Made by a program: the position numbers and the translations under genes. The notes under the pieces were generated by a model, which saw only the letters and a list, made by a program, of their open reading frames with translations, was not told the DNA's origin and did not search any database. From Catalinimonas niigatensis (GTDB lineage: Bacteria; Bacteroidota; Bacteroidia; Cytophagales; Cyclobacteriaceae), in NCBI RefSeq assembly GCF_030506285.1, contig NZ_CP119422.1, forward strand, positions 1,302,001 to 1,366,000: a stretch of DNA of 64,000 bases. The letters are read 5' to 3'. Positions 53,615 to 63,029 of the stretch are shown one piece after another (within the stretch, counting starts at the first letter, position 1; each line of letters opens with the position of its first letter).

Positions 53615-55105
53615 ATGAAATACATTATGAAACAACTTAATAGTTTATATTCCTACCCCTCCAATTTAAAAGCTTCGGCCATCGGCTTATTGTTATGGAC
53701 TCTAGCCTTCATAGGAGGATTTAGTGAGGTAAAGGCTCAGGAGAGCAATACTGAGACACCTAATTTTATCATCATATTCACTGATGATCAAGGCTACGGT
53801 GATCTGGGAGTGTACGGGCATCCGACCATTAAAACTCCTAATCTCGATCGGATGGCGTTTGAAGGACAGAAGTGGACTAATTTCTATGTAGCTGCCAATG
53901 TTTGTACACCTTCAAGAGCAGGCTTACTGACTGGTCGCCTCCCGATCAGAAGTGGCATGTGTAGCGACAAGCGGAGGGTGTTATTCCCTGACTCAGATGG
54001 AGGGCTTCCGCAAAGTGAAATTACTATTGCCGAAGCTTTGAAAGAAGAGGGGTATACTACCGCTGCAATCGGTAAATGGCATCTGGGCCACTTACCCCAA
54101 TATCTGCCTACCAATCAGGGGTTTGATTCTTATTACGGCATTCCATACTCAAATGATATGGATCTGGTAAGCGACTTGGGATACATGGAGTTTTGGCAGC
54201 AATCGGTAGACTCGATTACTACCGATAATTTTAATGTGCCCTTGATGCGAGACACAACCATCATTGAACGTCCGGCTGATCAAACTACCATTACCAAAAG
54301 GTATACGCAGGAAGCGGTAAAATTCATTTCGGAAAATAAGGAGAAACCATTTTTTCTTTACCTTGCTCATTCTTTGCCCCACATTCCCCTATTTGTTTCT
54401 GACGACTTCAAAGGGACCAGTGACCGAGGACTCTACGGTGATGTGATAGAAGAGATTGATTGGAGTATGGGCGAGATTATGAAAGCACTAAAGGAAGAAG
54501 GGGTGGATCAAAACACTCTGGTGGTGTTTACATCGGACAATGGCCCGTGGCTCATTTTCGGGGAACACGGCGGAAGCGCCGGTTTGCTGCACGGAGGAAA
54601 GGGAACCAGTTACGAAGGAGGAGTTCGGGAACCAGCCATTTTCTGGTGGCCCGGTACCATAGAACCAGCGGTGATATCCAAGATAGGAAGCACCCTGGAT
54701 CTTCTTCCTACTTTAACAGGCCTCGCGGGTGGTCAGCTTCCCGATGACCGTGAATATGACGGATACGACCTAAGTGCAGTACTGAAAGGCCAGGATGTAA
54801 CTCCCCGGGAGGACATGATTTATTACCATGGCACCAACATTTTTGCCGCCCGGAAGGGAGATTACAAACTGTATTTTTACGCTAACAATCCGTTGGGTTA
54901 CCCGGCCAACTTGGAGAAGCTGGAAAAATACAAGCTCATTAATCTGGCGATTGACCCCTCCGAGAAAGAAGATATCATTGATGAGCATCCTGAAATCGTA
55001 AAAGAGATTGAAGCAATGGTGGCCGCGCACAAACAAACAGTGGAACCCGTGGAGAGTCAATTGGAAAAAGTAATTGGACAGACTGAAGCGGCTGGTAATC
55101 AATAA
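53615..55105 (+). CDS. Formylglycine sulfatase 1 (S1 family, arylsulfatase-like)
   Basis: A sulfatase expected to remove sulfate esters from sugars. I chose ATG 53615, 7 bp after the susD stop, giving 496 residues with a signal peptide (LLLWTLAFIGGFSEVKAQ). The active-site motif is VCTPSRAGLLTG, where the Cys is converted to formylglycine by a maturase encoded elsewhere. Metal ligands appear in FTDDQGYGDLG and FTSDNGPW, and the catalytic-region Lys/His in GKWHLGHLPQ. The GSAGLLHGGKGTSYEGGVREP and LDLLPTL blocks are typical of arylsulfatase A-like enzymes. First of five sulfatase genes in a row; probably periplasmic. Confidence 0.94.
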   Translation: MKYIMKQLNSLYSYPSNLKASAIGLLLWTLAFIGGFSEVKAQESNTETPNFIIIFTDDQGYGDLGVYGHPTIKTPNLDRMAFEGQKWTNFYVAANVCTPSRAGLLTGRLPIRSGMCSDKRRVLFPDSDGGLPQSEITIAEALKEEGYTTAAIGKWHLGHLPQYLPTNQGFDSYYGIPYSNDMDLVSDLGYMEFWQQSVDSITTDNFNVPLMRDTTIIERPADQTTITKRYTQEAVKFISENKEKPFFLYLAHSLPHIPLFVSDDFKGTSDRGLYGDVIEEIDWSMGEIMKALKEEGVDQNTLVVFTSDNGPWLIFGEHGGSAGLLHGGKGTSYEGGVREPAIFWWPGTIEPAVISKIGSTLDLLPTLTGLAGGQLPDDREYDGYDLSAVLKGQDVTPREDMIYYHGTNIFAARKGDYKLYFYANNPLGYPANLEKLEKYKLINLAIDPSEKEDIIDEHPEIVKEIEAMVAAHKQTVEPVESQLEKVIGQTEAAGNQ

Positions 55106-55160
55106 TGAGAAAGCTGACTCCGTCAATATTAGTTGTCTCTGCTTATTTTATCAACAGAAA

Positions 55161-56612
55161 ATGGTTATACCTGAAAGAATAAAAATGAGCGTTATTTTTG
55201 GAAAAGGAGCAACAGTAGTTGGGCTGTTGCTGCTGTTTTCCACCATTCAGGCGCAGCCCGTCCGGGAAGATCAACCCAACATTGTATTTGTATTGGCCGA
55301 TGATCTTGGCTGGGCAGATGTTAACTGTTTTGATCCTTTGAACCGTCACTACTACGAAACACCCAATATTGATAAACTGGCCCAGGAAGGCATGAAATTT
55401 ATGCAGGCTTACACCAACGCGGCCAACTGTTCTCCCACCAGAGCCGCCCTGATCAGTGGGCAGTATTACCCTCACCAGCCGGTATATCATGTAGGCAATT
55501 CTCCTTCGGGTAAAATGATTTCAGCCTCTAACGCTCATGAGCTACCTGCTGAGAAGGTTACAATGGCGGAAGCACTTAAAGAAAGTGGGTATCGTACCGC
55601 GCTCATCGGGAAGTGGCACATTGGTGCTCCTCCCACTACCGGCCCTGAACAGCAAGGTTTTGATGTCAATATCGGAGGCTACAATATGGGCAATCCTGGC
55701 GGTTGGGAAGGGGGGTATTTTCAGCCCAATAATAACCCATATATTGATGATGCTAATGAAGGAGAATACCTGACCGACTACTTAACACGAAAAGCCATAG
55801 GATTTATTGAGCAAAATCAGAACCAGCCATTTTACCTGCAGTTGTCTTACTATACACCCCATACGCCTTTACAGGCACCGGAAGATTTAGCTGAAAAGTA
55901 CCGGCAGAAAGAAGGTAAAGGAGGGCATAATAATCCTGCTTACGCTGCTATGATAGAGTCTCTGGATCAGAACGTGGGAAAGTTGATGCATAGGCTGGAT
56001 GAGCTTGGAGTAGCCGAAAACACTATTTTCATCTTTTATTCTGACAATGGAGGAGTGGGCAGCTATGATTACCTCAATCATGCCAAAGACAACATCACCG
56101 ACAATGCACCTTTAAAGGGAGGAAAAGCTAACTTTTATGAAGGTGGGATAAGAGTACCTTTGATCATCCGCTGGCCAAACGTTATTAAAGCTGGAACACA
56201 AACTGAAGAGCCAGTCATTGGCATTGATTTTTACCCTACCTTTCTGGAGGCAGCTAAGATTGAAAAGCCCGCTAACTACCTGCTTGATGGGCTGAGCCTG
56301 CTACCTTTGTTTCAAAATCCAAATGTAAGTCAGGACCGTCAGTCTCTTTACTGGCATTTCCCTGGCTATCCCAATCATCAATGGCGTACCGGCCCGGTGA
56401 GTGTAATCCGTCAAGGCCAATGGAAGTTGTTAAAGTTTTATGAAACGGATCAGCTTGAACTTTATAACCTTCAGCAGGACTTGGGTGAACAGCACAATCT
56501 TGCCCACGAGAAGCCCGAAATACGCAAACAGTTACAAAACCAACTGGAATCATGGTTAAAGGAAAACAAAGCGCCTATGCCTAAAAGACGCGAAGAAGAC
56601 ATGCAGAAATAA
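55161..56612 (+). CDS. Formylglycine sulfatase 2 (S1 family)
   Basis: Another exported sulfatase of 483 residues from ATG 55161 (a second ATG at 55185 is also possible); signal peptide AVVGLLLLFSTIQAQP-like. The modified-Cys motif is NCSPTRAALISGQ. Metal-binding residues lie in VLADDLGWADVNCFD and FYSDNGGVGSYD, with GKWHIGAPP in the middle. The block GGKANFYEGGIRVPLIIRWP and the later FYPTFLEAAKI are the normal S1 signatures. It differs clearly from sulfatase 1, so the enzymes probably act on different positions or residues of the same glycan. Confidence 0.94.
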   Translation: MVIPERIKMSVIFGKGATVVGLLLLFSTIQAQPVREDQPNIVFVLADDLGWADVNCFDPLNRHYYETPNIDKLAQEGMKFMQAYTNAANCSPTRAALISGQYYPHQPVYHVGNSPSGKMISASNAHELPAEKVTMAEALKESGYRTALIGKWHIGAPPTTGPEQQGFDVNIGGYNMGNPGGWEGGYFQPNNNPYIDDANEGEYLTDYLTRKAIGFIEQNQNQPFYLQLSYYTPHTPLQAPEDLAEKYRQKEGKGGHNNPAYAAMIESLDQNVGKLMHRLDELGVAENTIFIFYSDNGGVGSYDYLNHAKDNITDNAPLKGGKANFYEGGIRVPLIIRWPNVIKAGTQTEEPVIGIDFYPTFLEAAKIEKPANYLLDGLSLLPLFQNPNVSQDRQSLYWHFPGYPNHQWRTGPVSVIRQGQWKLLKFYETDQLELYNLQQDLGEQHNLAHEKPEIRKQLQNQLESWLKENKAPMPKRREEDMQK

Positions 56613-56657
56613 TGCTTATATTGAAAAATTGATACAACCTAACTTATAAACAAACTT

Positions 56658-58295
56658 ATGAATCGTATTTTTTTATTGACATGCTTATTATTTTGTCTGC
56701 ATACTTTATGGGCACAATCTGGCGGACAGGAATTAACGATTGAGCGCATCCCCAATGCCCAACCTAAAAATGTGATTTTTATTCTGAGCGATGACCACCG
56801 CTTTGATTTTATGGGATTTACGGGTAGGGTGCCCTGGCTGGAAACGCCTAATATGGATCGACTTGCTGCTGAAGGTGCTTATTTTCCCAATACTTTTGTA
56901 ACCACTTCGCTCTGTTCCCCCAGTCGTGCGTCTATCCTTACCGGACAATTTTCCCACACCCATACCGTAGTGGATAACTCTGCTCCTGCCCCCGAAGACT
57001 TGGTTTATTTCCCTCAGTATTTGCAGGAGGCAGGTTATCAGACCAGTTTTTTCGGTAAATGGCATATGGGTGGCGACGAAGATGACCCTCGTCCCGGCTT
57101 TGATCACTGGGAGAGCTTTAAAGGACAAGGCGTTTATTATAATCCTACGCTCAATATTAATGGAGAAAGAAAAAGCTATGGCGACTCTACCTACATCACT
57201 GATCTGCTGACAGAGCATGCTGTTGAATGGTTAAAGAACAGAGAGGAAGAAAAACCTTTCTTCCTGTATCTCTCTCATAAAGCGGTGCATGCTGAGTTTA
57301 TGCCTGCTCAACGGCATATGGGAAAATACGAGAACGAAAAGATAGTACTGCCTCCTTCTTTTTATACTTCGGCCCAGCCTGTAAAAGGCAGAAGCAATCC
57401 TTACGGTTTACCTCGTTACACTGGTACTTCCAATAAGGTTGAAGAAAAAGTAGATTACCCTCAGGGCTTCCTTGATGAAAGAGCCGCCAAGGCCGATGCA
57501 TTTGTAGAGCCTGCCAGTGGAGAAGAGTATTATGGAGAATACCGTACCCCTGACTGGCAGAAGATGCAGCGTGAGAGCTGGCACGGTGTAGATTATATGT
57601 ACCACGGCAGTATGGATTTTGAGACTTTCTATAAAAGATATTGCGAAACCTTATTGGGGGTAGATGAAAGTGTAGGCGAAGTCTTGGATTACCTGGAAGA
57701 GCAGGGACTGGATGAATCTACCCTGGTCATTTATATGGGAGATAATGGATTTTCTTTTGGAGAACATGGCCTGATTGACAAACGCCATTTTTATGAAGAG
57801 TCTGTAAAGGTACCTTTCTTAGTAAGGTATCCTGAGGTGCTGGAAGGCAATCAGGTGATTGATAAAATGATACAGAACATTGATGTGGCTCCTACCATTC
57901 TGGAACTGGCAGGTGTAAAGAAACCCGAGCAGATGCAGGGGCAGTCTATCATGCCCATCCTGAAAGGAGAAGAAGTAGACTGGAGAGACCGTATATTTTA
58001 TGAATATTATTGGGAAAATGCTTTTCCGCAAACACCTACTATGCATGGTGTACGTACCGATCGTTATAAGTTGATTCGTTATCACGGCGTGTGGGATACC
58101 AATGAGTTTTATGACTTACAGGAAGACCCTTATGAAATGCATAATCTATACGGTAGTGAAGAACATCAGGAATTGATTGAGCAGCTCACTACCGAAGTGT
58201 ATGACTGGCTGGAAGGCACCGGAGGCATGCAGATACCTCTAAAGCGATCTGGTGGAAGATTTGGTGATCATCGTAACCCTGGTAATTTTGAGTAA
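56658..58295 (+). CDS. Formylglycine sulfatase 3 (S1 family, glucosamine/iduronate-type)
   Basis: A 545-residue exported sulfatase, signal peptide FLLTCLLFCLHTLWAQ. The active-site motif is LCSPSRASILTGQ; metal ligands in LSDDHRFDFMGF (Asp-Asp-His in place of Asp-Asp-Gln/Leu, as in the choline- and glucosamine-6-sulfatase side of the family) and YMGDNGFSFGEHG. The sequence [36 protein letters not shown] and the C-terminal YYWENAFPQTP are like N-acetylglucosamine-6-sulfatase or iduronate-type relatives. The partial sulfatase at the right end of the window (63030-64000) is the most similar to it. Confidence 0.93.
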   Translation: MNRIFLLTCLLFCLHTLWAQSGGQELTIERIPNAQPKNVIFILSDDHRFDFMGFTGRVPWLETPNMDRLAAEGAYFPNTFVTTSLCSPSRASILTGQFSHTHTVVDNSAPAPEDLVYFPQYLQEAGYQTSFFGKWHMGGDEDDPRPGFDHWESFKGQGVYYNPTLNINGERKSYGDSTYITDLLTEHAVEWLKNREEEKPFFLYLSHKAVHAEFMPAQRHMGKYENEKIVLPPSFYTSAQPVKGRSNPYGLPRYTGTSNKVEEKVDYPQGFLDERAAKADAFVEPASGEEYYGEYRTPDWQKMQRESWHGVDYMYHGSMDFETFYKRYCETLLGVDESVGEVLDYLEEQGLDESTLVIYMGDNGFSFGEHGLIDKRHFYEESVKVPFLVRYPEVLEGNQVIDKMIQNIDVAPTILELAGVKKPEQMQGQSIMPILKGEEVDWRDRIFYEYYWENAFPQTPTMHGVRTDRYKLIRYHGVWDTNEFYDLQEDPYEMHNLYGSEEHQELIEQLTTEVYDWLEGTGGMQIPLKRSGGRFGDHRNPGNFE

Positions 58296-58440
58296 GCACC
58301 TTAATTATCTGATAGCAGATAAATGTGCTTGACAGGAAGTTAACCTTAAGTCAGAACGCTTTCAGATGAAATAGCACAGGTCCAAATTAGTAACCGGTGA
58401 GGGGTAAGCGGCTGAACGGGAATTAAACTATTGCTAAAAC

Positions 58441-59760
58441 ATGAATTACCTATACTTGCTTTGTATTGGCTCTTTATTTTTGATTGCCTGTAAAAGTCAG
58501 TCGCAAACTGAAGTCTCCAAACCTAATGTCGTCCTCATCATGGCGGATGATTTGGGCTATGGCGGTATCAGCTGTTATGGAGAGCCTAATATCCAAACGC
58601 CTCATCTGGATTCATTAGCGGCACAGGGTATCAAGTTTACCGATTTCCATGCCAATGCACCGGTTTGTACGCCTACCAGAGCGGCTTTACTCACCGGAAA
58701 CTACCAGCAGAGGACAGGGCTGGAAGGAGTCATTTATGTAAGAGGAGAGACCAGAGAAGTAGGGCTGGATACTACCCAGCTTACCATTGCCGAATTAATG
58801 AAAGAGAATGGCTATGCTACGGGAATGATGGGCAAATGGCATCTGGGTTATAAAAAAGAGTTTAACCCGGTTCAGCATGGCTTTGATGAATTTTATGGCT
58901 ATGTCAGCGGAAATGTAGACTATCACTCCCACTATGATAATGCTGGTATTTACGACTGGTGGCATAATCTGGACTCTATTCAGGAAGAAGGCTATGTGAC
59001 AGATTTGATCACCGAACATTCGGTAGATTTCATCAATCAGCATAAGGATGAACCCTTCTTTCTCTATGTACCGCATGAATCTCCCCATGTGCCTTTTCAG
59101 GGACGGAATGATCCTGCCTATCGTTTTCCCGGCGAAGAGTTTACCTATTACGGTCCGGTGGAAGGGCAGCATCGAGCCTACAAAGAAATGGTGGAGGTGA
59201 TGGATGAAGGTATCGGGAAAATCATGGATGCACTGAAAGTCAACCAGCTGGAAGAAAACACGCTGGTCATCTTTATTTCTGACAACGGAGGCGAAGCTTT
59301 TGGTAATAATGGAGTTTTAAACGGACAAAAAGGTCAGCTACTGGAAGGGGGGCACCGTGTACCCGCCATCGCGTACTGGAAGAACAACATACATCCGGAA
59401 GAATCTTCAGAAACATTGATGACTATGGACCTACTCCCTACAATTCTATCCATCGCACATGCACAAATTTCGAAAGATATTGAGTTTGATGGCCAGGATT
59501 TTTCGCCTGTGTTGTTTGAAGGCAGTGAAATGCCGGATAGAACTTTGTTTTGGAGATACAATGGGCAAAAGGCGGCAAGAAAAAATCAGTGGAAACTCCT
59601 GATCACCGAATCAGATACGTCTTTATACAATTTGGATCAGGACCTCAAAGAAACGAGGGATCTCTCTGCGCAACATCAGGACATAATGGACGACCTACTC
59701 AGGGAAGTGGTGGATTGGGAAAAAGAGATAGGAAAAAACGGTGAGATGAAAACACTATAA
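58441..59760 (+). CDS. Formylglycine sulfatase 4 (S1 family, lipoprotein)
   Basis: A 439-residue sulfatase that starts with a lipoprotein signal (LCIGSLFLIACKSQ), so it should be anchored to a membrane, possibly at the cell surface. The modified-Cys motif is VCTPTRAALLTGN. Metal ligands lie in IMADDLGYGGISCYG and FISDNGGEAFGNN. Middle motif GKWHLGYKKEFNP; later GQLLEGGHRVPAIAYW and MDLLPTIL. Slightly shorter than its neighbours. A surface sulfatase could act before import by SusCD. Confidence 0.94.
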   Translation: MNYLYLLCIGSLFLIACKSQSQTEVSKPNVVLIMADDLGYGGISCYGEPNIQTPHLDSLAAQGIKFTDFHANAPVCTPTRAALLTGNYQQRTGLEGVIYVRGETREVGLDTTQLTIAELMKENGYATGMMGKWHLGYKKEFNPVQHGFDEFYGYVSGNVDYHSHYDNAGIYDWWHNLDSIQEEGYVTDLITEHSVDFINQHKDEPFFLYVPHESPHVPFQGRNDPAYRFPGEEFTYYGPVEGQHRAYKEMVEVMDEGIGKIMDALKVNQLEENTLVIFISDNGGEAFGNNGVLNGQKGQLLEGGHRVPAIAYWKNNIHPEESSETLMTMDLLPTILSIAHAQISKDIEFDGQDFSPVLFEGSEMPDRTLFWRYNGQKAARKNQWKLLITESDTSLYNLDQDLKETRDLSAQHQDIMDDLLREVVDWEKEIGKNGEMKTL

Positions 59761-59806
59761 ACCACACTTTTAGAGATTATCATAAATTTTACACCTGACA
59801 ACCTAT

Positions 59807-61174
59807 ATGTTATTTCACTGGTTTACTTCTTTAGTATTTTGCTTATCACTGCTCTTTTTCCCTCTTCATACTCAACAATCTTCTTCTGAAGAAACCCCAC
59901 CCAACATCCTGCTCATTCTCACTGATGATCAGGGTTATCATGATGTCTCTTACTACGGCACAGCAGATCTTCAAACACCTCATATTGATCAGATTGCTGC
60001 TGAAGGCATGCGCTTTGATAATTTCTATGCCAACTGCCCGGTCTGTTCTCCTACCCGGGCTGCACTGCTTACCGGCCGCTATCAGGATTATGTGGGCGTG
60101 CCGGGTGTCATCCGTACCCATACCGACAACAGCTGGGGTTATCTTGATCCCACAGCAACGCTGCTCCCACAGCAACTGAAAATGGCAGGCTACCATACCG
60201 CTATTATTGGCAAGTGGCATCTGGGGCTGGAGTCTCCCAACACTCCGGTAGAACGGGGCTTTGACTACTTTCATGGCTGGCTGGGCGATATGATGGACGA
60301 CTATTGGACCCACCGTCGGCATGACATCAACTACATGCGGCTCAACGGGAAGGAGGTTGATCCTGAAGGCCATGCGACCGATCTCTTTACCCAATGGTCG
60401 GTAGATTATATCAAAAGCCAGGCAGATGACAATCGTCCATTCTTTCTTTATCTAGCCTATAATGCGCCTCACTTTCCGGTGCAGCCTCTTCAGGAATGGC
60501 TGGATAAGGTGAAGCAAAGAGAAAAAGGCATAGACGAAACCCGTGCCCAACTGGTAGCTTTTATTGAGCATATGGATGATGGCATCGGGAAGGTGATCCG
60601 TGCACTGAAAGAAAGCGGGCAGTATGACAATACCATCATCATTTTTTCCAGCGACAACGGAGGGCACTTACCCAGCAAGGCCAACAATGGTCCGCTGCGG
60701 GATGGCAAACAGAGCATGTATGAAGGAGGCCTGAAAGTACCTACTGCGATCAGCTGGCCGGGCAAGATCACAAGGGGCAGTATATCAGAGAGCAGCCATT
60801 TGTCTATGGACTTGTATCCTACTTTGTTGGAACTTGCCGGACTGGAACCAAAAGATTCCATTGAAGGACGCAGTTTTCTTCCCGAACTGCTCAATGGCAC
60901 ACAGGCTTCTTCTGAGCGTCCGATCTACTTTAGCCGCCGGGAAGGAGGAATCCGCTATGGAGGGCAAAGCATATATGCGGTACGTCTGGAGAATTGGAAA
61001 CTTCTACAAAACAGTCCCTATGAAGCTTATGAGTTATATAATTTGGAAGAAGACCCTCAGGAAAAAAATAACCTCATGAAAGAGGAACCCGAGAAATACG
61101 AGGAACTCAACAAACTGCTGATGCTGCACATTCAAAAAGGTGGGCAGGTGCCCTGGCAGAAGCCTGAAAGATAG
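59807..61174 (+). CDS. Formylglycine sulfatase 5 (S1 family)
   Basis: A 455-residue exported sulfatase, signal peptide FTSLVFCLSLLFFPLHTQ. The active-site motif is VCSPTRAALLTGR; metal ligands in LTDDQGYHDVSYYG and FSSDNGGHLPSKAN; GKWHLGLESPNTP in the middle, and SMYEGGLKVPTAISWPG, LDLYPTLLELAG later in the chain. This copy is visibly richer in G+C than the others. It is the last gene of the sulfatase row; transcription of the locus probably ends in the non-coding DNA that follows. Confidence 0.94.
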   Translation: MLFHWFTSLVFCLSLLFFPLHTQQSSSEETPPNILLILTDDQGYHDVSYYGTADLQTPHIDQIAAEGMRFDNFYANCPVCSPTRAALLTGRYQDYVGVPGVIRTHTDNSWGYLDPTATLLPQQLKMAGYHTAIIGKWHLGLESPNTPVERGFDYFHGWLGDMMDDYWTHRRHDINYMRLNGKEVDPEGHATDLFTQWSVDYIKSQADDNRPFFLYLAYNAPHFPVQPLQEWLDKVKQREKGIDETRAQLVAFIEHMDDGIGKVIRALKESGQYDNTIIIFSSDNGGHLPSKANNGPLRDGKQSMYEGGLKVPTAISWPGKITRGSISESSHLSMDLYPTLLELAGLEPKDSIEGRSFLPELLNGTQASSERPIYFSRREGGIRYGGQSIYAVRLENWKLLQNSPYEAYELYNLEEDPQEKNNLMKEEPEKYEELNKLLMLHIQKGGQVPWQKPER

Positions 61175-61299
61175 CTATCCATTTAACAAAGTAAAGTACC
61201 TCTTTCAGTTTAAAAAGATAGACTTTGAAAAATTATTTTGACATCCCTGCCTTGAAAAATTTCAATTCCAGTATGGTGTGAACTTGCAATAAAAAACTA
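61175..61299. other. End of the sulfatase operon
   Basis: Non-coding, AT-rich. I see no clear terminator hairpin. The wreck of an IS3 element begins shortly after. Confidence 0.4.
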
Positions 61300-61540
61300 A
61301 AAAAATCAAGCCGCTTTTTGTAGTTAATTTTGATTTTTTCCGTACTGTTCAGGAGTCTTTTATCCAAGAGAAGTATGTATCCTCTACCTGTTATATCAAA
61401 CTTCTATGAATTCAAATACCTCAATCTTCATGGCCTGTATTGATTTTATTTCCATCGGTGTATGAGTACGGTTTCTAGCGTTCTGAAAAAGAACTCTGCT
61501 ACAGCATAGGATACCCCGCATTGTTCCAGCAATTAGCTCT

Positions 61541-61554
61541 CCTGCCGCCGGCCT
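61541..61554. repeat. G+C island 1 in the dead IS3 element
   Basis: CTGCCGCCGGCCTC interrupts the OrfB text SMTRRANCWNNA. Contains the palindrome GCCGGC. Confidence 0.6.
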
Positions 61555-61781
61555 CGTCATACTTTAAATCAGCTTATTTGCGCAGAGAATATCTCTAAAA
61601 TCATAACAGGCAAACTGAACACCCCTATCTGACTGGGTGGCCGGAGCCATGGAATATTAATTCAGAGGTAATCGGCCTTTTTTATAGCCATCTGCCATGC
61701 AGGAATAGACTGTCAGAGGCCCTTATGGTCTGGCTCAATGCCCAGCCTATTACTCTCCAATCTCCTAAATCCACTATTGTA

Positions 61782-61794
61782 GCCGCCGGGCGCG
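61782..61794. repeat. G+C island 2 in the dead IS3 element
   Basis: GCCGCCGGGCGCG, 13 bases. Removing it restores CTGACTACAATAGTGGAT (minus strand), coding for LTTIVD. Confidence 0.65.
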
Positions 61795-61828
61795 GTCAGA
61801 TATGCCAGCATTCCAAGATCTTGATATA

Positions 61829-61843
61829 CGCGCCCAGCGCCCG
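61829..61843. repeat. G+C island 3 in the dead IS3 element
   Basis: CGCGCCCAGCGCCCG, 15 bases. Removing it restores GACATCACTATATC-like text coding for SDITYIK apart from one base. Confidence 0.65.
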
Positions 61844-61936
61844 GTGATGTCAGATACCGAAGCGCCTCCAGTTATTTTTGAAGTAAACACTCTGTTTAAA
61901 TAGTTTTCAGCAACTTGATAGGTATGGTTGGAATCT

Positions 61937-61949
61937 GCGCCCGACGCCA
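61937..61949. repeat. G+C island 4 in the dead IS3 element
   Basis: GCGCCCGACGCCA interrupts the text VQTTDSNHTYQVAENYLNR of OrfB. Confidence 0.6.
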
Positions 61950-62084
61950 AATCGTTTGTACTCTAAATCTTTTGTGGACAACACTTCTGATGCCGTGAGC
62001 TTTTATGATCCTAGCCACTTCTGGTCTTGATATTTGTATTCCACCTGAAGTTCAATGGCGATTTTTGGGCTTCCATATCTACTA

Positions 62085-62096
62085 CGGCAGCCGCCC
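62085..62096. repeat. G+C island 5 in the dead IS3 element
   Basis: CGGCAGCCGCCC splits SKG from RYGSPKIAIE in OrfB. Confidence 0.55.
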
Positions 62097-62178
62097 TTAC
62101 TTTTCTGATAAATCTCTTTGATAAGCTTGAGCGCTTCTTGATTATCTATCTGCCTGGCAGATGGCTTTCTATTTAGCC

Positions 62179-62190
62179 CGCGGCGGCCGC
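62179..62190. repeat. G+C island 6 in the dead IS3 element
   Basis: CGCGGCGGCCGC, 12 bases. Its removal restores HWLNRKPSARQIDNQ in OrfB; the length keeps the frame. Confidence 0.7.
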
Positions 62191-62322
62191 AATGTTAATA
62201 TCCGCTTCGGCTCAATTTGAAAACCTTGCACATCTTCTCAATGGCAAATAAATGATGGTATTCTCTCATGAATTGAAAGATTTGTCACCCCAGTGGACTG
62301 CCGCTCTTGGAGAAGATGTTCA

Positions 62323-62340
62323 CCGGGCCCGCCGGCGGCC
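62323..62340. repeat. G+C island 7 in the dead IS3 element
   Basis: CCGGGCCCGCCGGCGGCC, 18 bases of pure G+C at the OrfA end (after RDILEK). Confidence 0.65.
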
Positions 62341-62470
62341 TTTTTCTAAGATGTCACGCTCAATCTCCGCTTCTCTCAACTGTCTCTTAGTTTAGCAATC
62401 TCTGCTTGTTCAGGTGACAATGATGGTTTACCATGACCTGAAAAACTACAATCTTTTCTCTGCTTGAATT

Positions 62471-62481
62471 GGGGCTGCCCC
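62471..62481. repeat. G+C island 8 in the dead IS3 element
   Basis: GGGGCTGCCCC, a perfect 5-bp inverted repeat around one base, in the OrfA text between LSRWKR and QFKQRKD. Confidence 0.6.
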
Positions 62482-62572
62482 TCGCCTCTTTTCGAGCGAC
62501 TTAAAAGGTTTATACGAATACCTAGTTCATCAGCTACTTTGCTGATGGGTTTACCTAATAAGTACAGCTCAA

Positions 62573-62586
62573 CCGGGCCTCGGGGG
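62573..62586. repeat. G+C island 9 in the dead IS3 element
   Basis: CCGGGCCTCGGGGG, 14 bases. Removing it restores ATGGCTGTTGAGCTG (minus strand) coding for MAVEL near the OrfA start. Confidence 0.7.
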
Positions 62587-62642
62587 CAGCCATTATATTA
62601 AATTCCTTGTCGTATTGTCGTCTTTCTTTGTTCATGTCAACT

Positions 62643-62667
62643 AAGTTAAGTGATTGAGACTTAACTT
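62643..62667. repeat. 9-bp perfect inverted repeat beside the dead IS3 element
   Basis: AAGTTAAGT-GATTGAG-ACTTAACTT lies just upstream of the OrfA start codon. It may be part of the element's end or a regulatory dyad. Confidence 0.55.
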
Positions 62668-63029
62668 ACTGTCAAGTCAAATCTAGCAGGTGCAGGATAA
62701 CTAACAAGCTTATAGGAGCCTTTGCTTATATCTTTTTCCAATTGGAAGCCTTCTTTGTTGAAGTATTATACAACAGAGGTGTCAATGAAATTGAAACTGT
62801 AGAAGGCTTTGGCGATACTGAATAACTTATAATATATGTAGAAGACATTCACTAGGATGAATTTCTATAATTCAAGAATCTAGTATATTAATGTAACAAT
62901 GATTAGAACTTCAAAACTGAGAAATGACATAAAAGTCCAGAATTAAAGAAAACAAGTTCTTAATAAAGTAAAATCAACTCTTCATTTCCAGAACTCTTCT
63001 TCCTCTAAATATATGACAGTCTGCTATAC
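62668..63029. other. Intergenic region between the dead IS3 element and the last sulfatase
   Basis: AT-rich, non-coding. I see no further transposase text, RNA gene or convincing terminator. Confidence 0.45.

Larger units (their letters stand above)
61300..62640 (-). mobile_element. Dead IS3-family element with short G+C-rich insertions
   Basis: On the minus strand pieces of an IS3 OrfA (from ATG 62635: NKERRQYDKEFN, GKPISKVADELGIRINLLSR, LSPEQAEIAKLR, EAEIERDILEKG) and OrfB (FMREYHHLFAIEKMCKVFKLSRSGY, RYGSPKIAIELQ, IVDLGDWRVIGWALS, and near the end HTSLG*KTPEQYGKN) can be followed in order, but with many frameshifts and stops. At nine or more places the expected reading is broken by 10-18 bp of almost pure G and C. 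Several are exact in-text insertions; for example CATTG-GCTAAAT carries 12 extra bases. The ends of the element could not be fixed. Confidence 0.75.
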
